64,000 bases of DNA from Drechslera avenae (lineage: Eukaryota > Ascomycota > Dothideomycetes > Pleosporales > Pleosporaceae), in contig JAXRVH010000036.1 in assembly GCA_034640345.1 (NCBI GenBank), positions 62,001-126,000 on the forward strand, written 5' to 3'. Below are positions 24,565 to 34,883 of this stretch, in pieces. Numbering within the stretch: position 1 is the first letter of the stretch; every line of letters begins with the position of its first letter. The notes beneath the pieces are model-generated. The model was not told the DNA's origin and did no database searches. It was given only the letters and a program-made list of their open reading frames with translations. Position numbers and translations under genes: made by a program.

Positions 24565-26396
24565 TTATTTTATAAGTAATATTAATGATTAGTAGTAGAT
24601 TTTTATAATGTAGTATTATAGTAATAGTAATATAAGAAAGTAGTTAAGGTGCTATCGTAGTACCTTATACTTAGTTAAATATAGTATTTACTTAGTAAAT
24701 ATATACAGATAGAGTAGCTATAAGTATATAATAAAGAAACTTTCTTAAATTTAGAACTATCGCAACGCCTTATATTATTATAATACTTTATTCTATTATA
24801 ATACCTTATTCTATTATAATATCTTATTCTATTATAACTTCTTATTCTATTATAATACTAATTTTTCTATATCTATAAATATCTTATTATTATTAGAACA
24901 CTATTATTATTTAGATAGACTCTATAGGCAGCGACGTAATAATTCTAAGTATAACTATAATCTTAGTAGTAGCTTATAGCTATACTAGAGATTTTTATAA
25001 TAAATTATATAATACTATAGAAGCGCTATAGTTAAGCTATAGATAAGGCCTAATAGTAGATATATAACTACGTAGTGCTATAGAAGCACTATAGTTAAGC
25101 TATAAATTTAGTAATTATAATACTAATTATATATAGATATTAAAGGTTAAACTCTATATAATTACTTCTTAAAGAGACCCTATTATAGTATAATAGGGCA
25201 ACGCGTAATAGAGTAAAAATAATAATACTATTATAGTAGTAACGCTATAAAGCTTCTAGCTAGTAATACTTCTACTTATTCCTTTATATATTATAATCTC
25301 CTTCTTAGAACTTACTCCTCTCTCTTAATATAGAATATTAATTATATTACTATACCTAGCTATTAACTTACCTATAGTAAACTATACTCTTATACTAGAT
25401 AGAGCTATATATAATAATAGTACTAAACTTATCTAGATTATTAATAATAGTATTCTTTTTAATTACTATACTATCTATCTTAATATACTACTACGTCGCC
25501 TTAGTCTACGCTATATCTTTCTATACTACTATCTCTTATATATATAAGAGCGTCTTCTTAGTTTAAGTAATAGATACGATACTACTAAACTATAGAATAT
25601 AAGGCTTCTTCTAGTCGCTCTATATACTATAGCCTACTATCTATAGCTATAGATAGACTTATTAGCTAGCGCGATAATATTTATCTAGAATTAGCTAGAC
25701 AAGTTAATAGCCTTAAGTAGAGCGCTTAAGAAGTATTGCTCTATTTAACCCTACTATAAGTAGTTTCTAGATAATCTTATTATAGACTATAGATATTATA
25801 AGATACTAGGCTATCTTCTTATTATAGTAGAGGTTACTTAAATGTTTATACTAGTATAGGTAGGTATAGAGATAGGCGTAGAGGTAGGTATTAAAGTAGG
25901 TAGTAATATACTAATAGGTAATAAGTAGATAGTATTAGTTAATAATAGTAATAATAGTAATAATAGTAATAGTAATAGTAATAGTAATAATAATAGCTAA
26001 TAGTAATAGTAATAGCTAGTAAGAAGAGAATAGTATTAATATTAATATTAGTATTATAATTAGTATTAATATTAGTATTAAGTATTAGATATTAGATATT
26101 AGGTTAAGTCTTTATATAAAAGATAGTATTAAGATAGCTATCTCTACTATATTATAATTACTTAGTAGTATTAGTATTATAATCATATTATAGTAATATA
26201 GATATAGGCGTAGATATTATTATAGTTATTATAGTTAATTTTCGCTACCTATTAGTAGCTATTAAGTCTTAGTAATATAATATTATATTAGTAGTTAGTA
26301 TTTATAATAGTTATTTAAACAAAGTTTATATTATATAGTAGAAGTATTTTAATAAAAAAGATTATTAAAAAATATATTAGTCTCTATCCTTAAGAG
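24565..26396 (+). mobile_element. 1.8 kb element family, divergent copy (subfamily 2)
   Basis: Flanked by the 12 bp duplication CTAGATAAAGTA. Starts TTATTTTATAAGTAATATT and ends CTATCCTTAAGAG. The overall order matches copy B, but it has an inserted segment with CTATATAATTACTTCTTAAA near 25150, shares this with the copy at 12556, and differs more in sequence. The ORF region is heavily mutated. 1832 bp. Confidence 0.75.
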
Positions 26397-26408
26397 CTAG
26401 ATAAAGTA

Positions 26409-28081
26409 TATAGTAACTACTATATCTACTCTACTTATAGTTATATTAGACTTACTAGGAAATTTTTATAAAACTATCTATATAGACCTAGTAGAGTAAG
26501 TACTATATAACTTACTACTAAGCTAAGAGCTAGAGAATAATTAACTAAGATATACTCTAGGTCTAGAAAAAGAGAATAAGAGCCTAAGAGAATAGAAAGT
26601 AGAAGAGATATTAGCTAAAAAGAGAGTAAGAAAATCTAATAAGAAATAGCTACTAGTAAAATAGAAAAGATAGCTAAATCTAATATAGTACTTAAAAGAA
26701 GATTTTAAGAAAATAGAGGATCTCTAGAGGTTTAAAGAATAAGAGATCTTAAAAGAGAGATAAAAGATAATATAAAAGAAAAAAAGAGATAATAAGAAAG
26801 AAGAAAATTCTTATAAAGAGAATATAAAAAGCTTTAAGAAGCTAATATAATACTATAAAGTAGTACTAGCCTAAAGAAAAAAAATATATAAAGGCTATAA
26901 AAACTCTAGAAGAAATCTAGCTAAATAACTAGAAAAAACCTACTTATATCTAAACTACTACTCTAAAAGTAATATAATAACTTATAACTATAATAATAGT
27001 TATAATAATAATAAGCTCTCTTAGCCTTTAAATTAGAAACTAAGAGACTCTAGAAATAGTAAGAACTCTTAAGATAGTAGTAAAATAGAAATAAGTAGTA
27101 ATTTATAACTTAAGTAATTAAGGCCTAGAAAATATTAGTAAAAAATCTTAATAACTTTAAGAAAGAAAAGATATATATAGTATAGGTCTCTATAGTAGCT
27201 ACTATATAATTTTAGCTAGTAGTAAAGTAGTTTAGACTATTACTAATAGCTTAGAAGAAGAGAGAAAGAATAGTTCTAGAATAAAAACTACTAGAAGCTA
27301 GTATAGTATTAGAAGAAACTAACTAAGACTTAAAGTAAAGAGTTAATAAATCTACATTAGTACTACAAGTAGTAATACTAGTATACTAAGTACTCTTAAG
27401 AGTATTTTTATAAGTATAGTATACTTTATAAAACTAAATAGCTATTAGAAGAAGAATAAAAAGTATAGTAATACTAATATTTATCTCTTAAAAGTACTTC
27501 TTAGCTTTAGTAGTACTCTTCTTAATATAAGCTTCTAGATTCTTAGAGTTTACTAAGGCTATATACTAGTATATAGTATAGTAGAGAACTAAATATAAAG
27601 TAAAAAGTCTATTATAATAAATATAAATAGTCTTTCTAGTAGTATATAAAGTATAACTATAATCTTAGCTCTAAGTATAGTTAATATAACTCTAAGAAGT
27701 ATAAGCCTAAAAGTATAAACTATAAAGAAATACTATTTTAAAAGAAATAGAAGCTTTATTATTAGAATTTCTCTTAACTAGAAAGCTACTAGTAATATAG
27801 TAATAGAATAGAGTCTAAGAGACTTTAGAGGCCTTATTATAGAAAGAGACTAGAAGATAAGATAGATAACTATTATTACTACTACTACTACTACTATCTC
27901 TACTAAGAGAGCTAATAGTATAGCTACTAGAAGTAGAACTAATAAGTAATATAGAGAAATATAGAAGAAAGATAGAGCTAAAGTAGAAATAAGATAGAGT
28001 TAAAGAAAAGGTAAAGTAGTACTAAGAATTAAATAATCTATAAAAAAATAGTAGAGTACTAGATATAATATAGATATAATA
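26409..28081 (+). other. Unassigned, long coding-like RIP-degraded segment
   Basis: Plus-strand reading from about 26410 is continuous if TAA/TAG are read as Gln. It starts with a Gln/Leu-rich coiled-coil-like segment, then RYTLGLEKENKSLREQKVEE, then highly basic KKRVRKSNKKQLLVKQKRQL near 26620, and a later Leu/Glu-rich region near 27850. It has the look of a mobile-element protein or a gag/coiled-coil protein. I do not recognise the family. The right end is cut by Fot1 copy 4. Confidence 0.35.
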
Positions 28082-29944
28082 ATATACTTTATAAGTAAGT
28101 AGCTAGTATAAGTAAGTAGCTAGAATTTACTAAGACCTTATTAAAACTATAACTATTTATAATAGTATAGTACTATATAGAACTATAGAGAGAAATTATA
28201 ATAAGCTATTCTACTTAGAATCTATTACTATAACTTACTTATATATATATAAGTTATATCTAGTCTTACTATAGTATCTATAGTATCTTTAGAATAACTT
28301 ATCTATCTTAATATATACTCTCTTTTTTACCTTCTTTCTATTATTATACGCTCTAAACTCTTTTAAAGTTATTAAGTGTAACTTTTTATCTACTATAAGA
28401 GTTTCTTTTTACTATATCTACTTTCTTTTATATAATTTATATCTTATAGTAGCTTTATTTACTACTTAAAGCTTAGTAACTTAGTTATATACTAAAACTA
28501 GCTAATATACTACTATCTCTATCTCTTTAGAGAGCTTTTTAAATATATTAACTATTAATATTAGTAAGCTATCTATATATCTTTAAATTCTCTCTTAAAT
28601 TAGCTTTAATTAAAACCTAAATTCTAGAGTATTACTTAGTATTTATAACTACTAGAGAGTATTCTAAGTAGAGAGTTATAGAGAGGTATATAGATAAATA
28701 TCTAGCTTTAATATTATAGCTTCTAGGTTAAGTAAGACTAAGCTAGCGCTTTAAAAGTCTTCTAGAATATTACTTTTAAATATAGTAGTATTAAAAGCTA
28801 CTTTAAAGTATAGTAAGATCTCTATTTTAGTAGTATAGCTAACTTTATTATATATTAGCTTTTTAACTTAGTAGCTATATATCTACTTTAATAGTATAAA
28901 ATACTTAATATTAAGTAGCTATAGTAGATATAATAAGTATAGTAGTATATAGAGAGTAATAATCTTTTTCTTCTTATAGAGCTAGTAGAAATTAATTAAG
29001 CTATAGCTCTTATAACTATCTAGAACTAGTAAGAAATAGCTATTAATAGTTCTTTTCTTTATATATCTATTAAAGTACTCTAGCTACTCTATACTAAGCT
29101 TATTTATTATTTAGCTATTCTTAGAGACCCTAATAACCTAATTCTATAGTAGATTCTCCTCTTTATACTAAGTAGAGAGGTAGTACTTACTCTAGAAGAT
29201 AATAAAGAGTAGAATAGCCTAGCCTATTATATTAATACTCTAGATAACTATAGTCTACTTCTAATTACCTAGCTATACTATCTTTAGTTATCTTTAATAC
29301 TCTACTACTATAACTACTACTTTTATTAATATTACGCCTATTATAAAGCTAGTCTTTTTAAAGTTATAAGTATCTTTATTCTAAATACTATACTTAGCTT
29401 TAGTACTCTCTATAAGCTTAAACTAGCCTCTAATAATAATAGAATTTTTATAGAAAGCTCTATTATAGTTATACTTTTAATTAAACTTAACTTTAAGCTT
29501 AGAGTAGCGCTTAATAAAGTTTATAGACTAGTTCTTACTAACTAGCTTATAAAGGTAACTTATAAGTAGAGAATTAGCTATATCTTCTATATTAGTAAGC
29601 TAGAGTAGATATTCTTTATTAACTATATTTATTATATATCTAATAATTACTACTCTCTCTAAACTATAGAGAGCTATTAAGTTAGGCTTATAATTATATT
29701 AATAGAGTATTATAGCGCGTTATTATCTAAGCGTTCTTTCTAGTATATTATAGGTTACTATAGTATAATAAATACTTAGTATTATATCTTATTTTAGAGC
29801 CTAAATTATAAGCTATATCTAAGCTTCTTTCTAATCTAATAGAATATTATTATATTAAGGTATTATAATAGAAGTATTAGTTTAGTAGAGTCTTAGCAAA
29901 TCCTAGCTACTTACTTATACTAGCTACTCGCTTATAGAGTACGT
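28082..29944 (-). mobile_element. Fot1/pogo-type DNA transposon, copy 4 (dead)
   Basis: TA at 28080-28081 and 29945-29946; inverted ends ATATACTTTATAAGTAAG and complement of CTTATAGAGTACGT; mirrored GTAGCTAGTATAAGTAAG and CTAGNATTT. The minus-strand interior matches the other copies (CTTTAAAAAGACTAGCTTTA near 29345). Its terminal repeats differ from copies 1-3, so it is a separate subfamily. 1863 bp. Confidence 0.8.
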
Positions 29945-29946
29945 TA

Positions 29947-30372
29947 TAGATAGTTAGTAGTAGTAAAATATTAGAGAGATATAATAATAATAAAGGTAGA
30001 GTAAAAATTCTTACGCTTAGTATAGACTCTTTGCTTATAGCGTATATATAAATTCTAAAATACGCTATAATATAATAGTAATATAACTTAAATATAATCT
30101 AGTACTATAATAATAATATAAAGAGCGCATTCTACCTATATAACGTACCTAAGAAAAATTATAATAGGAGTAGATAGGGGGGTATATAAAGAATTAGGCT
30201 ATACCTATCCTAGGAACCTTAGAGAAACCTTAGTATAAGCTAGAGGTATATAAGCTACTACAGAGCCTTCCTATAGATACCTCCTTAGACTATACAATAC
30301 TATTAAGCACCTTTGTATATTCTATGTAAAGGGCTAGCCCATAACAATATCCCCTCTGTGCAACAAATATCC
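29947..30372 (-). repeat. Possible LTR-element remnant at the compartment boundary
   Basis: On the minus strand a purine-rich GCACAGAGGGGATAT is followed by TGTTATGGGCTAGCCC at about 30349, the arrangement expected of a polypurine tract and the start of a 3' LTR. TATA-like and CTCTAGCTTATAC segments lie inside. No second LTR or internal pol was found next to it. Base composition changes from AT-rich to balanced across this stretch. Confidence 0.35.
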
Positions 30373-30973
30373 GTTCTAGTACGAATACTTGGCAGCTTGT
30401 CTGTAGAAAGACTTAGAGACGTCTTTAGCGATAAAAGACTCGTTGTTAAGAGATTCAGAGGCAGCATTCTATAGCGCATATAGGATAAACATTGCTGGGG
30501 CTGTTAAGCGCCTACAGATTGGGAGAAGATTCTATGCTTAAGCCACCGTCTGTCGTCGTTGTCACGTAGCCCTCGCATAGTGCGTCATCCACAGCAAGGT
30601 ACGGTATAGAGAATCGGCTAGCAACAAATCCTCCAGTTCCTATAGCTTGCAGTTGTCCGTTCCATTTATTAATTGGGAGCCATGTCTCGACATTAATGGT
30701 ATCGTTCTGGCCTTTGTGGGTGTATGTTACGGTCACGTTCCCAAAGTCGATATTGCGCGCGGCGATAGAGTTGCTGTTGGTGACCAAGTCATAAGCTACC
30801 GTGTAGTTTTGGATGAGGGTAGTGGTAAGATCCAAGACATTGGCACCAAAGACGACGGGGTACGGGATGGAGCTGGCGTTGCAGGCCAACAGTGTGATGG
30901 TGAGCTTCCGCACCGTGTTGTAGAGTGGAATGAGAGACTGTGGTCGGGTGATGGACTGAAAGACTGGCGACAT
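30363..30973 (-). pseudogene. Tannase/feruloyl esterase family gene, truncated and disrupted
   Basis: Tannase-family enzymes are secreted serine esterases acting on tannins or feruloylated cell-wall polymers. The minus-strand frame from 30973 reads a hydrophobic leader (KLTITLLAC), VFGANVLDL, FGNVTVTYTHKGQNDTINV, ETWLP--KWNGQLQAIGTGG and EGYVTTTTDGG, all typical of the N-terminal third. It stops at TAG 30512-30514, where Trp is expected before ALNSPSNV. It then resumes after a one-base frame change: NAASESLNNESFIAKDVSKS, YRQAAKYSY-stop-NG, again TAG for Trp. It ends right at the NG that precedes the catalytic GCSTGG motif, which is absent. The sequence then passes into AT-rich repeat. The start codon is uncertain. 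Confidence 0.75.
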
Positions 30974-30984
30974 TGCTCAAATAA

Positions 30985-31822
30985 GGAGCAACAGGATACA
31001 ACAGCTCTTACCAAGCTGCCCGCAGTATCTTCTCTTCAATTGCGCGCAAGTGTGCAAGCGGTGGGCGAATGCTACTGCTGTTTCCCGATGGGAAGACGAT
31101 GCATGGTTGATCGCGTTCTCTGCGCATTCTAGGATGGAGGCAATGCTGATTTGTTTTGCGAAGGTCCAGGATTGCGAGATGATGGTTTGAACTCCTCGAT
31201 GCAAGTTCATGAACGTGACGAACCCGTCCAAGACCCCGCCCGCAACCGTGTCGGCATTTCCAGCGACATCGGCAAGGGCGTGCAGGCCAATGAGGTGGAG
31301 AATGACAACATAGACACGCCGTTCTCTACTGTAACTTCGATGTGAGCATCGTTGAAGGCGCGCAACGCCTCGAAAATGAAACGACTAAACAATCGCACAT
31401 GGCGTTGGTTGAATCAAAGGTCTGAGCTCTGCATTAAGGACGATATCCGAGACAGGAAGCGCGGGTCCAAGGAAGTCGTGACGGATAGTGACGTTGTATT
31501 GCTGTGTTCCACCGTACTCGGTACACCTTGCGACATGGGTATTCCTGTGCACTGTTGTCTCGGAATTAGCAGCTGGTGATTGGCTGGATACTGTGCGTCG
31601 GGCTGAATCTGGTGGCCTTCGATACGTGCAGGTACGATCATCGCACATGCAATTCTAGCACGTGGGCTGTCCTTTGTCGCACTAGAATCATTAGCATGCT
31701 TCGTGTTTGCAGTGCTGCCTGGGTAGATGCAGGTCGCATACCTTGCTGTGCCGTCTTTTACACCCATGACAGCCCAGTCGCGACTTTCTGTGTGATCTCC
31801 GTACAACCTTGCGCGGAGGCAT
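30985..31822 (-). pseudogene. Zn2Cys6 transcription factor (Upc2-like), decayed
   Basis: ATG at 31822 begins a basic N-terminus running into C-x2-C-KRRHSK. A 60 bp intron (31741-31682, GTATGC...TAG, branch-like GCTAAT) follows, then CDKGQPTC-stop-NC-x6-C completes a canonical Zn2Cys6 cluster, with TAG (31655-31657) where other family members usually have an aromatic or other residue; TGG-to-TAG is the simplest source. About 90 more codons stay open to a stop at 31385. After that, a shifted frame from about 31340 shows VLDGFVTFMNLHRGVQTIIS and SW--AKQ, a hallmark of the C-terminal region of Upc2-type regulators. The middle is shorter than normal, so an internal deletion is likely. It directly precedes the tannase remnant on the same strand. 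Confidence 0.65.
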
Positions 31823-32857
31823 GGCGGACTTTGGTGTATGCAATTGTGATTGGCGAAAGGGTGATGAAGAGAAATACGCAGAGGCAGGAACATGGATAGC
31901 GGCGAAGGAGTCTTCCAGACTTGGATACGGATACGCCGACTAACCGGTGCACTAGCTTAGCGTCGGGAGTACACTCGGGGAGATCTATCTTCGTTTTACT
32001 AGACTAGCTGCAATATGCGTTCAGCGCCATGCGACGTATTCTAAAAGTAAGGAGGCCCAAGCTGTGGCCTTGGACACTAGACCTAGATCTACCTTGAAAC
32101 AAACTTTGTCCTTCAAGGTGAACAAGATACTCGCGAACAGCGCTCTACCCGTAGTCGATTCTGTACTTGGTCCTAGAGATATACCCTATACGTTTATCGA
32201 AGCAGCTAATTCTCACTAAGACGTGCACTATTTTGGGAAGGTTGTCAAAGTTCACCTTTCTGTCTTGAAGTCGTGACAGGAGGGACATCAGAGCACGGAC
32301 TAGATGCAGAAGCGTCCCCGCTAGTTTAAGCATTGTTCGAGCAGGCAATCTAGCCATGTTTGAGCGCAGCGTCTAAGCGCGGATTGGATACGCTGGATCC
32401 GGGTACGAAGGCCCACATCTGGATTCTGCAATCGTGCAATGAGATCTCGTCAACACCTCATCGAATGCACAGCTCAGCCGGGCTTCAGCAATCATAGTCT
32501 TTAGGATATCAACACGCTCACAGCTTTAGAACAGCCTTTTGCTTTGTTTCTTTACTAATTAGTACACTTAGTCGAAACCAAGTGTGCTGTGCGTATCGTA
32601 TTTGTTTCACGGGATTAAATGCGACTGGGAACGTTAAATAGATTGAAACAACAGTGAAATGCACAAACATCGTGTTTGACCAGGGTCTGTTGACATGAAC
32701 AATAGGCAAAGAAGTGTATAAAAGAACATCTTGGGGGAGCAACAACTTGGAGCAGCAAACCATCACATTCTCTCTTCAACAATCAATCTTACGATCAGTC
32801 TGATAACTTATATCAAAAGCTATTACCCAACAACATATCCGCCTACCTTACATCAAT
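31823..32857. other. Intergenic, upstream of the RALF-like gene
   Basis: No supported gene; the short open frames here lack homology or codon character. It holds the presumed promoter of the RALF-like gene in its last 150 bp. Confidence 0.5.
32717..32723 (+). promoter_or_regulatory. TATA box of the RALF-like gene
   Basis: TATAAAA 135 bp upstream of the ATG, followed by a pyrimidine/CAA-rich leader (TCTCTCTTCAACAATCAATC) typical of strongly expressed fungal genes. No splice sites are needed in the leader. Confidence 0.6.
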
Positions 32858-33073
32858 ATGAAGTTCACCAGCACTATCTCTTTCGCCCTCTGCGCCTTCC
32901 TCGCAACCGCCGCAGCGGTTCCTGCAGCCATGCCTCAAACCATTAGCAACGGGGCCCTTAAGGCCGACGCACCTCCCTGCTCAGGAAGCAATGCCGGCAA
33001 CTGCAGGCCTGGTAACCAGGCGAACCCTCCCAGTCGTGGATGCAGCGCAATCACCCAATGCCGCGGAGCATAA
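32858..33073 (+). CDS. RALF-like small secreted cysteine-rich peptide
   Basis: A 71-residue single-exon gene. Residues 1-20 (MKFTSTISFALCAFLATAAA) form a clear signal peptide. The mature part contains ISNGAL, then four cysteines: C-x7-C, then NCRPGNQANP, then RGCSAITQC. That C-terminal block is the diagnostic end of plant rapid alkalinization factors, whose consensus has an YISY-type motif, NP-Y/x-RGC and C-x5-C. Fungal RALF homologues are known from plant pathogens, where they are thought to act on the host FERONIA-type receptor and alkalinise the apoplast. Here the YISY tyrosine is replaced (TISN) and the first Cys loop is two residues shorter than in plant RALF1. There is no dibasic S1P-type cleavage site, as is usual in fungal versions. 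It lies 2.5 kb from the RIP compartment, a typical effector setting. Activity is inference. Confidence 0.85.
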   Translation: MKFTSTISFALCAFLATAAAVPAAMPQTISNGALKADAPPCSGSNAGNCRPGNQANPPSRGCSAITQCRGA

Positions 33074-33485
33074 AGATGCTAAATATTGGTAGCTGAGTAA
33101 GTAAGCCCTCCACTTCCCCCCCTCCCTATCTCTGGGCTCCAACTAGAGTCAGCCCTCACTCCAGGTTCGTGTTATTGACAGAATATCTAGGTCCCTGTAA
33201 CGGGCTAGAGCCCAGATGCTATGGCGATCCTCGATAGAACCTCCGGAGCTTCCTCGGTCCTATCCAAGCTTCGGAAAGCTATGCGAACAACACGCCAAAC
33301 GTATATAGATGTTATAACACTGTAGATAGCTTTCTTCGTTATTCAATATAATCCTGTTACTAGGCAATGACACACTTTACGCAGCCCCTTGCATTTTGTA
33401 TTCGATCACCTCATCCTAAGAAGCAAGTGAAGGGGCGGTGCATAATTATGATTATACTCCACCAATTGTTGCAGATTTCGAGGTA
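33074..33485. other. Intergenic / 3' region of RALF-like gene
   Basis: No gene recognised. Contains a C-rich tract (about 33112-33126) shortly after the stop codon. Confidence 0.5.
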
Positions 33486-34212
33486 TTAGATATTGATTGC
33501 TCGGTTGGTGAGTGAGGCGAAGATATGACGTGGCGCGCTCTCGTGGACATCTAGGCGCCGTAGTCGTTCCCAGCATGTTGCTCGCGCCCATGAGTTGCAG
33601 TTTTGCTCGGTTAAGAAGAACTCGTCTTGCTCCAAGGCCAATTCAAAGAGCGAGGGAAATTGGTCGCCAGGTTGGAAGTCCAACGCTATCCCAGTCTTCA
33701 AACTGCGCACGTTGGGAGCCTGTGTGGACGCCGCGAGAAGAAAGTGGCACAATGCGGAGAGTGTGTGCTGAACTGTTCTTGATGAAAGACAGTTTACTCA
33801 CCGAGACTCCAGTGTGCTCGGGTATGGTTCGGAAAATCTCGGTGTCAAGAGTGTATAGTTGAGGAGAGGAATGTAGACTGCGGCTGAGAAGTTTGAATTT
33901 GGGGATTCGAAGTTTAAGATGCAAATGCGCCAAAGCATACATTTCATCAAGTAGGTCGAGCATGGCTGGGAGAGGTGTGCAGTTCATGTTCCACCTAAGG
34001 GCCTGGAGGATGACAATGCATCTCAGGTTATCCTCCAGCACGGGTGAAACATCGAATTCAAACCAGTCTCCATCCTTGGATGGACCTATCTTTAACTGCC
34101 CAACATACTCTCCAGTCCCCTCGTTGTTATCATGTGGCCCCTCTATCACTTTTAATGACTGACTTTGTCCTACATTGGTGCGATGATGGATTGTAATGTT
34201 GCTGAAGAGCAA
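33486..34212 (-). CDS. F-box/LRR-type hypothetical protein, 5' end unresolved
   Basis: Two exons can be joined in frame: 34212 (or further upstream) to 33802, an 82 bp intron 33801-33720 (GTGAGT...CACACAG), and 33719-33486. The product has leucine-rich repeats in style (LPAMLDLLDEMYALAHLHLKL--PKFKLLSRSLHSSPQLYTLD; SLFELALEQDEFFL; WERLRRLDV), as in the many fungal F-box/LRR proteins of unknown target. No F-box is visible. No ATG lies at 34212 (that codon is TTG) and the frame is open upstream to about 34240, where a TTTGCCTAG acceptor could join an exon near 34340-34430. The gene may be incomplete or decaying. Confidence 0.5.
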
Positions 34213-34883
34213 GTACTGAGACTCAATGCAGGATGTTTTCGGAACTAGGCAAAGAAAAGAAGTTTTCAGATCAGGTTGGTAAAGCTAAGAGAGATGATTA
34301 GAGGAAAAGAATGCCGTAAAGTAACTGATCGGTTACGTACAGCTTCTAGAACGATGCAAAGGATGGCCAACGGCATGTGGAGTAGGTAAGGCGGACACAA
34401 GAGTGGGTCGACCACGTATGCTATGCTTGTTTTTTTGTAGTCGATTTAGCCCGTTTACACATCTTCATCTCGTCCATTGCTTGTCCCTGTTGGCTGTCTT
34501 TACTACGAGCTACTTACTCTTCCTAGTCTTGGTGGATTCATGGCAGGCTGCATTCGAGGCCAAACATTCATGATAGGTCACATTGTCGACCGGTAGTGAT
34601 TTTGGTAATGGCGGGTTAGCAGCATTGCGCTACCGTATATTCCGCCTGGATGTGTTCGTCGCGAGTGCACATGGATTGGAAACGGAACAATAGTATAACA
34701 TGTTTTGATTCATCAAGATGGCCGACTTGATCGTGCCAATGCTAGCCAGGACAGTCCATGACGGAACGTGGCTGTCTTGTTGAGTATGGACGACTACACA
34801 CTTGTGTCTTTGACATGGCGTCGCCGGCAAGCTCTACGCTAATCAAGGTGTAAGGACTCGAGTCATGCTTGCAGGTGGGGCAA

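Noticed and set aside
30647..31132. 161-codon open frame on the plus strand
   Set aside because: Antisense of the tannase and Zn2Cys6 remnants, which have recognisable motifs on the minus strand.
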